A stretch of DNA of 64,000 nucleotides from Phenylobacterium parvum (GTDB taxonomy: Bacteria; Pseudomonadota; Alphaproteobacteria; Caulobacterales; Caulobacteraceae): assembly GCF_003150835.1 (NCBI RefSeq), contig NZ_CP029479.1, forward strand, positions 2,021,501 through 2,085,500, read 5' to 3'. Below, one piece after another: positions 11,777 to 21,105 of this stretch (its first letter is position 1; each line of letters starts with the position of its first letter). The notes beneath the pieces were generated by a model, which saw only the letters and a program-made list of their open reading frames with translations, searched no databases and was not told the DNA's origin. A program made the position numbers and the translations under genes.

Positions 11777-12102
11777 AGCTCTGGCCGGAAGCCGAGGACC
11801 CGCCGGTCGCCGAGGTCCAGCAGGGGCCGCTTGATCATGGAGGGCTGGGCCAGCATCAGGGCGATGGCGCGGCCGGCGTCGAGGCCGGTCCGGTCCGCCT
11901 CGGGCAGCTTGCGGAAGGTGGTCCCGGCGCGGTTCAGGACCCGCTCCCAGCCGAACTCGTCCACCCAGGCCGAGAGGCGCCCGGCGTCAATCCCCGAGGC
12001 CTTGTAGTCGTGGAAAACGTAGTCGCGGCCGTGGGCGGCCAGCCAGGCGCGGGCCTTGGCCACCGTGTCACAGGCCTTGATGCCATAGAGGGTCGCGGTC
12101 AT
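11737..12102 (-). CDS. ArsC/Spx-like reductase family protein (YffB-like)
   Basis: A 121-residue thioredoxin-fold protein of the ArsC/Spx group: Y-G-I-K-A-C-D-T-V-A-K-A at the N-terminus carries a single active-site Cys (C-D-T rather than C-x-x-C). Family segments are H-D-Y-K-A-S-G-I, N-R-A-G-T-T-F-R-K-L and P-S-M-I-K-R-P-L-L-D. This matches the YffB subgroup, which is probably a glutathione-dependent thiol reductase rather than a true arsenate reductase. No arsenic resistance genes are nearby. The ATG at 12102 is preceded by a GGAGGAG-like site. Confidence 0.88.
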   Translation of the reverse strand: MTATLYGIKACDTVAKARAWLAAHGRDYVFHDYKASGIDAGRLSAWVDEFGWERVLNRAGTTFRKLPEADRTGLDAGRAIALMLAQPSMIKRPLLDLGDRRVLGFRPELYAAAFGGVEPSA

Positions 12103-12113
12103 CAGGCTCCTCC

Positions 12114-12665
12114 TCAGCCGCCAACCCGGACCAGTCGGGTCTGGTTGCGGAACGCCCAGGGCGCATCCGGGGGAGACAGGGGACGGACCTCCTTCACCGA
12201 AAGAAGGGTGGCGCCGTCGCGGGTCTCGGTGATGCGGATGCGGGCCTCGGCGTCCCCGTCCACGCCGGTTCGCTGGTAGACAATCGTCCAGTGGGTCGGG
12301 TCGCGATAGTCCGGAACCGTCACAGTCTCCGTGAAGACTTCTGCAGGCCGGCCCTTGCGCAGGCTGGCCGAGGTGACCGCGCCGGCGGCCGGGTCGAAGA
12401 GGCTGGCGGTCGTGATCCTCACGGCGCCCGCAGAGGGACCATCGTCGAAGACCGAGGTCCTCAGGACCGTGACGCCATCGCCCATAGCGGTGATCCGGGT
12501 CTGCACCGGAAGCTCCATCAGCTTGTCGTCCTGGTAGTTCCGGTAACCCAGGGCGCCCTTCCAGTCGCCGGCGAGCCCAGCCTGGAGCTCCGCGGCGGAC
12601 GGGGCGGCGATGGTGGGTCCGGCCAGGAAGAGGAAGGCGGCGAAGATGGCGGTCGGCAGGCGCAT
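12114..12665 (-). CDS. Hypothetical exported protein
   Basis: A 183-residue protein with a clear Sec signal peptide (M-R-L-P-T-A-I-F-A-A-F-L-F-L-A-G then A-x-A cleavage near residue 20). The mature part is rich in beta-strand patterns, starting with L-A-G-D-W-K-G-A-L-G-Y-R, reminiscent of small lipocalin-like or DUF1579-like beta proteins, but I cannot assign it. It lies 11 bp upstream of the ArsC-like gene on the same strand, likely in one transcription unit with it and the NTF2-fold gene. Confidence 0.75.
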   Translation of the reverse strand: MRLPTAIFAAFLFLAGPTIAAPSAAELQAGLAGDWKGALGYRNYQDDKLMELPVQTRITAMGDGVTVLRTSVFDDGPSAGAVRITTASLFDPAAGAVTSASLRKGRPAEVFTETVTVPDYRDPTHWTIVYQRTGVDGDAEARIRITETRDGATLLSVKEVRPLSPPDAPWAFRNQTRLVRVGG

Positions 12666-12686
12666 TGGGGCTCCGGAAAGGGCGCG

Positions 12687-13064
12687 TCAGGACAGGGTCA
12701 CGAAGGTCTCGGACTCGATCATCCACTGTCCCGTAACGCGACGCCAGACCGCAAGGTAGGCACCGGACTGGGCCGGGGCGTCCTTCCAGCCCGCCGTCCA
12801 GCGGCCGTGCTCCGCGGCGCGCGCGCCCGCGGCGTCGACCTCGATGCGCTCCGGCGTCCGGACATAGCCGCCGAAGCCCGGGTCGGCGAACTGGCTGGTG
12901 AAGGCGGAGAGGATGGCCTCGCGGCCGGTGATGACCGAACCGTCTCCGGCGATCACCACCGCCGTAGGCAGGAAGACCGGACCCAGCCGCGCAGCCTCCC
13001 GGCCGGCGATGAACCGGTTGGTCAGCCGCCGGCGGGCGCGGATGGCGTCCGCGGGGTCGATCAT
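12687..13064 (-). CDS. NTF2-fold protein (SnoaL-like / DUF4440)
   Basis: A 125-residue protein with the pattern of the NTF2-like fold: an N-terminal helix (I-R-A-R-R-R-L-T-N-R-F-I), V-V-I-A-G-D-G-S-V-I-T-G-R-E-A-I, then strands ending in A-Y-L-A-V-W-R-R-V-T-G-Q-W-M-I-E-S-E. Such proteins are isomerases, dehydratases or ligand binders; the sequence gives no substrate. It sits between an SDR oxidoreductase (18 bp upstream) and an exported protein, all minus strand. Confidence 0.75.
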   Translation of the reverse strand: MIDPADAIRARRRLTNRFIAGREAARLGPVFLPTAVVIAGDGSVITGREAILSAFTSQFADPGFGGYVRTPERIEVDAAGARAAEHGRWTAGWKDAPAQSGAYLAVWRRVTGQWMIESETFVTLS

Positions 13065-13081
13065 CGCCGTTGGACCTCTGG

Positions 13082-14095
13082 CTAGTAGGCCGTCCAGCCG
13101 CCGTCGGTGGCGTAAACGCCGCCGGTGAAGTTGGACGCCTCCGGCGAGAGGAGGAACAGCATCATGGAGACCTGTTCGCCCACCGTGGCCGGCCGCTTGT
13201 TGGAGTCCGTGTATGAGAGCAGGCTGTCGATCTTCAGCCGGCCCATGGTCGGACCCTTCTGGTCCTTCATCGAGGCGGCCACCAGGATGCCGGCGCGCTC
13301 GACCATCGGGGTGTCAGTGGCCGCCATGTTCACCGAGTTCACCCGGATCCCGTAGGGCGCATAGTCGATGGCGGCGTTACGGGTCAGGCCGGTGACGGCG
13401 TGCTTGCTGGCCACATAGGCCGGGTTACCCGACAGGCCCGTCAAGCCGGCGATGGAGCCGACATTGACGATGGCGCCCCCGCGGCCCTGGGCCAGCAGTT
13501 GGCGCAGTTCGGAGCGCATGCTGCGGAAGACCCCGGCGGTGTTGATCCGCACTACGTTGTCGAAATACTCGTCCGAGGCTTCGTGGATGGGGGCGAAGAC
13601 CAGCTTCTTCTGGCGGGCGTAGTCTACGGGGTCGCCCGAGAACACCCCGTCCATCACGCCGGCGTTGTTAAGGGCCAGGTCCAGGCCCCCGAACTTGTCG
13701 ACCGCCGCCTTCACCATGGCGTCACAGACCGAGCTCTCCGAGACATCGCCGTAGACAAAAACCGCCTTGCCGCCCGCGGCGTTGATCTTGTCGACCACGG
13801 CCTGACCTTGGTCCTTGATCCAGTCGACGCCGACGACGTTGGCGCCTTCCTTGGCGGCGCGGATGGCCGCCGCGGCTCCCATGCCACGGGCGCAGCCGGT
13901 CACGATCAGGGTCTTGCCCTTGAACCGACCCGGGATGACGTACTCCGGATCAACCGGCGTCATGTCCTTGACCCCGATGCCCTTGGCGCCCTTCGGCCCC
14001 ACCTGGGCGGCGGCGGGCGGGGCGGTCGCCGCGGCGGTCGCGGCGGCGCCGGCGATCGCTATGCCCTTCAGGATATCCCTGCGTTCCATCTGCAA
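13082..14095 (-). CDS. SDR family oxidoreductase with Tat signal peptide
   Basis: A 337-residue short-chain dehydrogenase. The Rossmann motif T-G-C-A-R-G-M-G is at 66-73, N-N-A-G at 143-146, and the catalytic Ser 214, Tyr 227 and Lys 231 (Y-V-A-S-K) are all present, so it should be active with NAD(P)H. Unusually it begins with a twin-arginine leader (E-R-R-D-I-L-K-G, then an Ala-rich hydrophobic stretch and A-A-A-Q), implying folded export with its cofactor to the periplasm. The start is ATG at 14095 or the Met two codons later. It may form a unit with the NTF2-fold gene downstream. Confidence 0.88.
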   Translation of the reverse strand: MQMERRDILKGIAIAGAAATAAATAPPAAAQVGPKGAKGIGVKDMTPVDPEYVIPGRFKGKTLIVTGCARGMGAAAAIRAAKEGANVVGVDWIKDQGQAVVDKINAAGGKAVFVYGDVSESSVCDAMVKAAVDKFGGLDLALNNAGVMDGVFSGDPVDYARQKKLVFAPIHEASDEYFDNVVRINTAGVFRSMRSELRQLLAQGRGGAIVNVGSIAGLTGLSGNPAYVASKHAVTGLTRNAAIDYAPYGIRVNSVNMAATDTPMVERAGILVAASMKDQKGPTMGRLKIDSLLSYTDSNKRPATVGEQVSMMLFLLSPEASNFTGGVYATDGGWTAY

Positions 14096-14235
14096 TTTCC
14101 CCTTCCCGGGATTGGCCAGAAACTCACAACTGTATCTTTTGGGACTATTCCTTCATCTTACCGCTACCTCAAGTTGAAACGCGGACGCCGGGGGAGAACA
14201 GGCCCGGTGGGTCGCAGCAAGAAGGTCCCAAGCCG

Positions 14236-15987
14236 ATGATTTCGCACCCGAAATCCCGGAATATCGGGCGTTCAGGCGCCGTCGCTTTGGCCTTCCTGGC
14301 CCTCGCCGCTGCGCCGCAGGCAGCCCGCGCTCAGGCGGCGGGCGTGTCGGATCCCCTGAATGGGTCGGCGATCGAGACGCTCCGGGTCGTGGTGGTCAAT
14401 CCCGGTCCGGATGCGGCCGTGGCCGAGCGGGTCGCGGACTCAGTGCGCCGGTCCCTGGCCCTGTTCCCAGGGGCGCGCTTCTCCAAGGAGACCTTCGACC
14501 TGCAGCTGGCGCGCGCCCGCCGGACCGCTGAGGTGGGGGCCATTGATTACGGCGTGAAACTGGGATCGGCGGGCGGCGTGGACGTCGAGGTGCGCGTCAC
14601 CCTGGGCGAGTCCGCCGCAACACGGGAAGGCCGAGGGCGCCTCGCAGGCGATCCCAACGCCGGCTCCCTCCTGCTTGACCGGAACGGGACCTACATCGTC
14701 GGCAAGTTCGACACCCTCGGCCTCTACTACGCCAACAACAACTCCTGGTACGGCCAGCCCGGGCCCCTGCTGGCGGGTAACCCGCTTGTCCAGGGCCAGC
14801 CCTCGGGGGCAGGCTACCGCGACTGGGCGGAGGCCTATGTCCACTATGGGGTCTACGGGATCACGCCCCTGTCCAAGCAGGTCTACCTGTATGGCGGCCT
14901 GAGCGGCATCACCGCGGCCTCCAGCGGTGATGAACTGTTCAGCAGCAAGACCCGTACCCACACCGGCCTAGAGGACGCCTATGTCGGCCTCGTCGGCGGC
15001 TCCACGGACGCCTCCGGGAACCGGCTGGTCTACAACCTCTCCGCCGGCCGCCAGAAGTTCACCCTGGCGAACGCTTTCCTGATCGCCAACACGGCGGCCA
15101 ACGGACACGACCGGGCCGCCCTTCAGGCGAACGCCCGCTGGGCCGCCGATAACCTCGTGCTTGCCCAGGTCGCCTACAATCGCCTCCGCCTGGAGGCCTT
15201 CTACCTCGACCCCGACGAACTCCCGATACTCGACTCGGGAACGCGGCTGGCCGGGATAAACGCCGAGTTCCGCCCCTCCCCCGACTGGATGGTCGGCGTC
15301 AGCTATGTCCAGGCCAGGGACGGCAAGACGGCCTACTACGGCCCAACGGGTACGCTGGCAGGCGTGCGCAAGGGCCTCCGGGTCTACGACGCCCGGTTCT
15401 CCTATGCGCCGGCGGAGTCCCGGCAGGGTCCCTTTGGCGGCGCGGAGATCGCCCTGCAGGAAAATGCTGACTTCTCGATGAAGGCCAGGGCCGGCTGGGC
15501 CGAGCTCGGCTACCGCTGGCCTGCGGCGACCTGGTCGCCCTCCGTAAGCTACCGCTACTCCTACTTCTCAGGGGATGACCCGGCCACCTCCGCCTTCGAG
15601 CGTTGGGACCCCCTGTTCTCGGGCGGGAACGGCGAACAGTGGGTCCAGGGCGCCAACCACTTCAAGGTGGTGCAGGACAGCAATGTCATCGCCAACCGGA
15701 TCCAGGCCCGGCTGAAGCCCGACCCTCGGGTCGAGATCGTACCCCAGCTCTGGACCTTCCGGGCCGCCGAAGCGAACAACATCGGCGGCAACCCCGCCCT
15801 GTCCTTCCTGAACAGCCGCGACTACGGGCGCGAGGCGAACGTCACCGCAAAGTGGTTCGTTTCCCGGAAGATCTACGTGCACGGCCACCTCGCCTACACC
15901 CAGCCCGGCGATGCGGTCAGGCGGGCCCTCCCGGACAAGCCGGACGGCTGGCTCAGCGTCCTGATGTTCCTGCGCTACGCCTACTGA
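14236..15987 (+). CDS. Outer-membrane beta-barrel protein, alginate-export/porin-like
   Basis: A 583-residue protein with a signal peptide (hydrophobic run ending A-A-R-A-Q-A near residue 34), a periplasmic N-terminal segment with several short V-V-V-N-P-like strands, then a long region of alternating aromatic strands (for example L-G-L-Y-Y-A-N-N-N-S-W-Y) ending in a terminal aromatic residue (R-Y-A-Y-stop), the usual BAM signal. The strand pattern resembles alginate-export (AlgE-like) channels. The substrate is unknown. It is divergent from the SDR gene. The last 7 bp overlap the convergent small exported-protein gene. Confidence 0.75.
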   Translation: MISHPKSRNIGRSGAVALAFLALAAAPQAARAQAAGVSDPLNGSAIETLRVVVVNPGPDAAVAERVADSVRRSLALFPGARFSKETFDLQLARARRTAEVGAIDYGVKLGSAGGVDVEVRVTLGESAATREGRGRLAGDPNAGSLLLDRNGTYIVGKFDTLGLYYANNNSWYGQPGPLLAGNPLVQGQPSGAGYRDWAEAYVHYGVYGITPLSKQVYLYGGLSGITAASSGDELFSSKTRTHTGLEDAYVGLVGGSTDASGNRLVYNLSAGRQKFTLANAFLIANTAANGHDRAALQANARWAADNLVLAQVAYNRLRLEAFYLDPDELPILDSGTRLAGINAEFRPSPDWMVGVSYVQARDGKTAYYGPTGTLAGVRKGLRVYDARFSYAPAESRQGPFGGAEIALQENADFSMKARAGWAELGYRWPAATWSPSVSYRYSYFSGDDPATSAFERWDPLFSGGNGEQWVQGANHFKVVQDSNVIANRIQARLKPDPRVEIVPQLWTFRAAEANNIGGNPALSFLNSRDYGREANVTAKWFVSRKIYVHGHLAYTQPGDAVRRALPDKPDGWLSVLMFLRYAY

Positions 15988-16325
15988 CGGCGGGGGGCGG
16001 GGCCCAGCCGGGCGGCGCCTTCCTCGAAAGTCCTGCGGGCGTTGCCGCAGAAGTCCTGGCCGAGGAGGGGCGTCTCCGACGAGGTGGAGACAGCCGCAGA
16101 AGCGATCCCGTGGCCGAAGGCGGCGGCAAAGTCGAAGGCCGCGTCAGGGCCAAGCTGGCGCTGGACCTCTCCCGCCATGCCGCGGACCCGGGCGTCGAAG
16201 GCGTCCCTCTGGGTGCCGGGCGTGCACTGGTGCACAACGCCCGCAAAGAAGCCGAGCCTGGGGACATCCGTTCGGGGGAGCGCAGGTTGGGCGGCTACAG
16301 CGGCGGCGAGGATCACGGCGAGCAT
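15981..16325 (-). CDS. Small hypothetical exported protein
   Basis: A 114-residue protein with a short signal peptide (M-L-A-V-I-L-A-A-A-V-A-A-Q-P) and two Cys residues in the mature part (H-Q-C-T-P and D-F-C-G-N-A) that could form one disulfide. I do not recognise a family. It stands alone on the minus strand between the barrel gene and the oxidoreductase gene. Confidence 0.6.
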   Translation of the reverse strand: MLAVILAAAVAAQPALPRTDVPRLGFFAGVVHQCTPGTQRDAFDARVRGMAGEVQRQLGPDAAFDFAAAFGHGIASAAVSTSSETPLLGQDFCGNARRTFEEGAARLGPAPRRQ

Positions 16326-16402
16326 GTCGGGAACTCCCTAAGGGGACTTAAGGCTGCAAGTCTGGCAGGCGCCCCCACCAGGGCGCAACCCCCCGCCGGG
16401 GA

Positions 16403-17392
16403 TCAGCTCGCCAGGGGCTCCACCACCACCGTGCCGGCCTTGGTCCCGGACTCCACCTGCTCGTGGGCGGCGGCGCAGTTGGCCAGGGCATGGCGGCCGG
16501 CCACGGGCAGGATCCGGGCGCCGGTGGAGATCCACTGCAGGATGTCGGCCTGGGCCCGGCGGCGCGCCTCATGCGGGCTGACCGGCAGGTAGACCCCGTG
16601 GATGTTGAGGTTGAGGCGCATGAGGTCGCCCGCAGGCACGAGGGGACGGGGCTCACCCTTGGTGGCGTAGAAGGCGATGGAGCCGTTCCCCTTCACGCAG
16701 GCCAGGGTGACGGGAAGGTTCCCCCCGAAGTCGACGTCGACCACATGGTCCACGCCGGTCCCGGCGGTGAAGTCGCGGACCCGGGCGGCGACATCCTCGC
16801 GCCGGTAGTCCACCACGAGGTCGGCGCCGGCGGCGCGCGCCCGGGCGGCCTTGGCCTCGCTGCTGGCCGTGGCGATGACGGTGGCGCCCGCCCACTTGGC
16901 CAGCTGGACGGCGTAGAGCCCCACAGCGCCAGCGCCCCCCGTGACCAGGACCGTCCGGCCCTGGACGGGGCCGGCGACGAACAGGCTGCGGTGCGCCGTC
17001 ATGCAGGGAATGCCCAGGGTGGCGCCCTCGGCGAAGGACACGGCCTCCGGAAGGGGCGTGACGAGGTCGGCGTCGAGCTCGATGTACTCCGCCGCCGAAC
17101 CAAAGGCCCGGCCATTCCTCTGGCCGTTGTAGAACCAGACCCGCCGGCCCAGCCACCGGTCGGGGGTCTCCGGACCCACCGCCTCAACCACCCCGGCGCC
17201 GTCGCTGTTGGGGATAATGCGCGGATAGGCCATGGGCGCCGGGCCCGCCCGCATTCCGGCGTCGGACGGGTTGACCCCCGAGGCGTGGATTCGGATCAGC
17301 ACCTGGCCCCGGCCAGGCGTCGGGGTGGGAACCTCGCCGAACTGCAGGACCTCGCGGGCCGGGCCCGTGCGTTCGTACCAGACCGCCTTCAT
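16403..17392 (-). CDS. NADPH:quinone oxidoreductase, zinc-free MDR family
   Basis: A 329-residue medium-chain dehydrogenase/reductase of the zeta-crystallin type. It has the GroES-like N-terminus with G-V-N-P-S-D, the linker G-A-T-L-G-I-P-C-M-T-A-H-R, the NADPH-binding V-T-G-G-A-G-A-V-G-L-Y-A-V-Q-L, and A-T-A-S-S-E-A-K. Structural zinc-site cysteines are absent, as expected. It likely reduces quinones or enones using NADPH. It is divergent from the carboxylase gene, with a 183 bp shared upstream region. Confidence 0.88.
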   Translation of the reverse strand: MKAVWYERTGPAREVLQFGEVPTPTPGRGQVLIRIHASGVNPSDAGMRAGPAPMAYPRIIPNSDGAGVVEAVGPETPDRWLGRRVWFYNGQRNGRAFGSAAEYIELDADLVTPLPEAVSFAEGATLGIPCMTAHRSLFVAGPVQGRTVLVTGGAGAVGLYAVQLAKWAGATVIATASSEAKAARARAAGADLVVDYRREDVAARVRDFTAGTGVDHVVDVDFGGNLPVTLACVKGNGSIAFYATKGEPRPLVPAGDLMRLNLNIHGVYLPVSPHEARRRAQADILQWISTGARILPVAGRHALANCAAAHEQVESGTKAGTVVVEPLAS

Positions 17393-17575
17393 GACCGGCC
17401 CTGGCGCCCCATGTCTGTCATCACCGCCTCCTGGGCCCTCTACCGGGCGAACCTAGCCGAGCCATCAAGGCTGTGCGAGCCCCCGAGGCGCCCTGGCTCT
17501 GGCCTTGCCCTGGGGGTCTGATGCTAAGGTGACGAAAAGACCGCAACAGACGGTCGCCCCCGGAGAAACGAGCCC

Positions 17576-20500
17576 ATGCCCAAGCGTCTCCTGATCGCCA
17601 ATCGCGGCGAGATCGCCATCCGGATCGCGCGGACCGCCGCCGACCTCGGGGTAGGGTCAGTCGCAGTCTACGCCGACGATGATGCGGCCTCGCTGCATGT
17701 CCGGGCGGCCGATGAGGCGGTGAGCCTCGGGCGCACAGGCGTTCCGGCCTATCTCGACATTGCGGGGATGATTGGAGCGGCACGGTCAGCCGATTGCGAC
17801 GCCATTCACCCCGGCTACGGCTTCCTGAGCGAGAACGCCGACTTCGCCCGGGCCTGCGAAGCCGCGGGCCTGGTCTTCGTAGGGCCCCGCCCGGAGAGCC
17901 TCAGCGTCTTTGGCGACAAGGCCGCCGCCCGGGCCCTGGCGGAGTCCTGCGGGGTTCCCCTGCTCGCCGGGATCAGCCGGCCGGTCACCCTGCACGAGGC
18001 CCAGGCCTTCCTGGCGTCTCTCGGCGCGGGTGGGGCGGTGATGCTGAAGGCGGTGGCCGGCGGCGGCGGGCGCGGCATGCGCCCCGTCAGCGACCCGGCG
18101 GACCTCGCCGCCGCCTTCGAACGGGCGACCTCGGAGGCGAAGACCGCCTTCGGCTCCGGCGACCTCTATGTGGAGGAGCTGATGCCCCGGGCCCGGCACG
18201 TCGAGGTCCAGATTCTGGGAGACGGCGAGGGCGGGGTCATCCACCTTTGGGACCGCGAGTGCTCGCTGCAGCGCCAGAGGCAGAAGGTGATCGAGATCGC
18301 CCCGGCCTTCGGCCTACCCGAACCCCTGAGGGCGGACATGCTGTCGGCGGCTGTCGCCCTCGGCCATGCGGCGGGATACCGGGGCCTGGGCACCATTGAG
18401 TTCCTGGTGGACGCCCGGCCGGGCGCGCCGCCCCGCTTCGCCTTCATCGAGGCCAACGCCCGGCTGCAGGTCGAGCACACGGTCACGGAGATGGTCCTCG
18501 GCCTCGACCTGGTGGAACTCCAGCTACGCATCGCCGACGGCGCCCGCCTGTCGGACCTGGGTCTCGCCGGGGGCGCCCCTGCGCCCCAGGGCGCGGCGAT
18601 CCAGGCCCGGGTGAACCTGGAGACCATGACGGCCGACGGCGGCTCGCGGCCCTCGGGCGGCGTCCTGAGCGCCTATGATCCGCCCTCGGGGCCCGGGGTC
18701 CGGGTCGACGGCTACGGCTATGCCGGCTACGCCACCCCGACCCGCTACGACTCCCTGCTGGCCAAGGTCATCACCCACGGCCGTGACCTGGGGGCCGCCA
18801 CGGCCCGGGCCCGGCGCGCCCTGTCGGAGTTCAAGATCGGCGGCGTGAAGACCAACATCGACTTCCTGGACGCCCTGCTGGCCAGCGACGCCCTGCCGGC
18901 GGGGACCCTGCACACGCGCTATGTTGAGGAACACGCGGCGGACCTGCTGGCCGCCGAGGCCGCGCGCGCGCGCTACTTCGAGCCGGCCGGCGGCGCGGTG
19001 CGAAAGGCCGGGGCCAAGATCGACCTGGTCGATCCCCTGGCGGTCCTGTCCGTGAAGGCGGGCGACGGCGGTGCAGGGCCGGCGCCAGACCTCGCCGCCC
19101 CCCGCGAGGTCGCCCAGGGCCCCGCCGGGACCTTGGCGGTCCTCACCCCCCTCCAGGGGCTGGTCATCAGCCTCTCCGCCGCCGTGGGCGACATCGTCCG
19201 CGCCGGCCAGCCCGTGGCGGTGATGGAGGCCCTGAAGATGGAGCACGTGATCGTCTCCGAGGTCTCGGGCGTGGTCCGCGAGGTGACGCTGGAGCCCGGC
19301 GACACGGTCTTCGAGGACACCCCTCTCCTCTTCGTCGAGCCCGCCGAGGTGGAGGGCGACTATGTCGGCGCCCGGGCGCCGGACCCTGACGAGATCCGTC
19401 CCGACCTCGCCGAGGTCCAGCGCCTGCACTTCCTGGCCAGCGATGCCGGGCGACCGCAAGCCGTAGGCCGCCGGCGGGCCCAGAACCGCCGCACCGCCCG
19501 GGAGAACGTGGCCGACCTCTGCGACCCGGACAGCTTCATCGAGTACGGCCCCCTGGTCACCGCCGGCCGGATGCGTTCGGACACGCAGGAGGTGCTTGAG
19601 GAGCGCCTTGTGCGCACCTCGGCCGACGGCATGGTCATCGGGGTCGGCCAGGTCAACGGCGACCTGTTCGGGCCGGAAGCCTCCCGCTGCGCCGTCGTGG
19701 CCTACGACTACACGGTGCTGGCCGGGACCCAGGGGACCAAGAGCCACCAGAAGACCGACCGGATGCTGCGCGTCGCCCAGCACAGCAAGCTGCCGGTGGT
19801 GCTCTTCTCGGAAGGCGGCGGCGGTCGCACGGGCGGCGGGTCCGGCCCGCCCATCGGCTCGTCCGGGGTCACCTCGCTCGGCGGGCTGTCGACCCGGACC
19901 TGGCGCGAGTTGGGCAAGCTGTCCGGGCTCGTGCCCATCGTCGGGGTGAATTCCGGCTACTGCTTCGCCGGCAATGTGGTGCTGCTGGGCGCCTGCGACG
20001 TCATCATCGCGACCAAGGACTCCTCGATGGGGATCGGCGGCCCGGCCATGATCGAGGGCGGCGGCCTGGGCGCCTACTCGCCCGACGAGGTGGGCCCGGT
20101 CAGCATCCAGGAGCCGAACGGGGTCATCGACCTGCTGGCGGAGGACGAAGCGGAGGCCGTCGCCCTGGCCAAGACCTACCTGTCCTATTTCCAGGGGCCC
20201 GTTTCGGACTGGACCGCCCACGACCAGAGGCCCCTGAGGCACATCGTCCCGGAGAACCGCCGGGCGGTCTACGACATCCGCAAGGTCATCGAGACCCTGG
20301 CTGATGTCGGCTCCATGCTGGAGCTGAGGCCGCGCTGGGCGACCTCCATGATCACCGCCCTGATCCGCATCGAGGGGCGGACCGTCGGGGTGATCGCCAA
20401 CAACTGCAACTCCACCTCCGGGGGCGCCATCGAGAGCGTAGGGGCCGACAAGGCCAGCCGGTTCATGCAGCTGTGCGACGCCTTCGACATCCCCCTCCTG

Positions 20501-20983
20501 TCCCTGATCGACACCCCCGGGAACATGGTGGGGCCCGAGGCCGAGAAGACCGCCCTGATCCGCCACTGCGCCCGGATGTACGTGGCCGGAGCCAACATCA
20601 CGACCCCGGTCTTCAACGTCGTCCTGCGCAAGGCCTATGGCCTGGGCGCCATCGCCATGGCGGCGGGAAGCTTCGACGAGACCTTCTTCTCGGTCGCCTG
20701 GCCGACGGGCGAGTTCGCCGGCATGGGGCTGGAAGGCCAGATCAAGCTTGGCCGGCGCGGCGAACTCCAGGCCATCGAGGACATCCCGGCCCGCCGCGCC
20801 CTCTACGACAAGTGGGTGGCCGACGCTTACGACTGGGCGCGGGCGGTGAACGCCGGCACGGTCTTCGAGGTCGACGACGTCATCGACCCGGCCGACTCCC
20901 GCAGGTGGCTGGCCATGGGCCTTAAGGCCAATCCCCAGCCGACGCGGACCGGCAAGAAGCGGGCCTGGATCGACACCTGGTAG
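17576..20983 (+). CDS. Single-chain acyl-CoA carboxylase (biotin carboxylase + BCCP + carboxyltransferase)
   Basis: A 1135-residue protein joining all parts of a biotin-dependent acyl-CoA carboxylase. Residues 1 to about 450 are the biotin carboxylase (L-I-A-N-R-G-E-I-A-I-R-I, E-A-N-A-R-L-Q-V-E-H). The biotinyl domain around 525-590 has E-A-L-K-M-E-H with the biotinylated Lys at 554. From about 610 to the end is a complete carboxyltransferase with both halves (E-G-G-G-G-R-T-G-G-G, then I-D-T-P-G-N-M-V-G-P). Such single-polypeptide enzymes are known as the long-chain acyl-CoA carboxylase (LCC) type; most relatives use two or more subunits. The preferred acyl-CoA cannot be deduced. The divergent quinone oxidoreductase and a downstream WYL regulator flank it. 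Confidence 0.93.
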   Translation: MPKRLLIANRGEIAIRIARTAADLGVGSVAVYADDDAASLHVRAADEAVSLGRTGVPAYLDIAGMIGAARSADCDAIHPGYGFLSENADFARACEAAGLVFVGPRPESLSVFGDKAAARALAESCGVPLLAGISRPVTLHEAQAFLASLGAGGAVMLKAVAGGGGRGMRPVSDPADLAAAFERATSEAKTAFGSGDLYVEELMPRARHVEVQILGDGEGGVIHLWDRECSLQRQRQKVIEIAPAFGLPEPLRADMLSAAVALGHAAGYRGLGTIEFLVDARPGAPPRFAFIEANARLQVEHTVTEMVLGLDLVELQLRIADGARLSDLGLAGGAPAPQGAAIQARVNLETMTADGGSRPSGGVLSAYDPPSGPGVRVDGYGYAGYATPTRYDSLLAKVITHGRDLGAATARARRALSEFKIGGVKTNIDFLDALLASDALPAGTLHTRYVEEHAADLLAAEAARARYFEPAGGAVRKAGAKIDLVDPLAVLSVKAGDGGAGPAPDLAAPREVAQGPAGTLAVLTPLQGLVISLSAAVGDIVRAGQPVAVMEALKMEHVIVSEVSGVVREVTLEPGDTVFEDTPLLFVEPAEVEGDYVGARAPDPDEIRPDLAEVQRLHFLASDAGRPQAVGRRRAQNRRTARENVADLCDPDSFIEYGPLVTAGRMRSDTQEVLEERLVRTSADGMVIGVGQVNGDLFGPEASRCAVVAYDYTVLAGTQGTKSHQKTDRMLRVAQHSKLPVVLFSEGGGGRTGGGSGPPIGSSGVTSLGGLSTRTWRELGKLSGLVPIVGVNSGYCFAGNVVLLGACDVIIATKDSSMGIGGPAMIEGGGLGAYSPDEVGPVSIQEPNGVIDLLAEDEAEAVALAKTYLSYFQGPVSDWTAHDQRPLRHIVPENRRAVYDIRKVIETLADVGSMLELRPRWATSMITALIRIEGRTVGVIANNCNSTSGGAIESVGADKASRFMQLCDAFDIPLLSLIDTPGNMVGPEAEKTALIRHCARMYVAGANITTPVFNVVLRKAYGLGAIAMAAGSFDETFFSVAWPTGEFAGMGLEGQIKLGRRGELQAIEDIPARRALYDKWVADAYDWARAVNAGTVFEVDDVIDPADSRRWLAMGLKANPQPTRTGKKRAWIDTW

Positions 20984-21105
20984 TGTGAACCGGCTCCGGA
21001 ACGACAGGATCGGTCGTAGGTTCCCGCGGGAGGCCCGGCGGGGCCTTGAACTCCAGCGGCCCGCAGGGACAGGGTCCGGCTCCCATCCACGGTCCGGAGC
21101 CCTTC

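Noticed and set aside
11737-12102. Arsenate reductase for arsenic resistance
   Set aside because: Sequence fits the YffB-like subgroup and no arsenic efflux or regulator genes are nearby.
18524-20566. A 680-codon minus-strand open frame opposite the acyl-CoA carboxylase
   Set aside because: Same GC-driven antisense artefact; the plus strand encodes an unmistakable carboxylase throughout.
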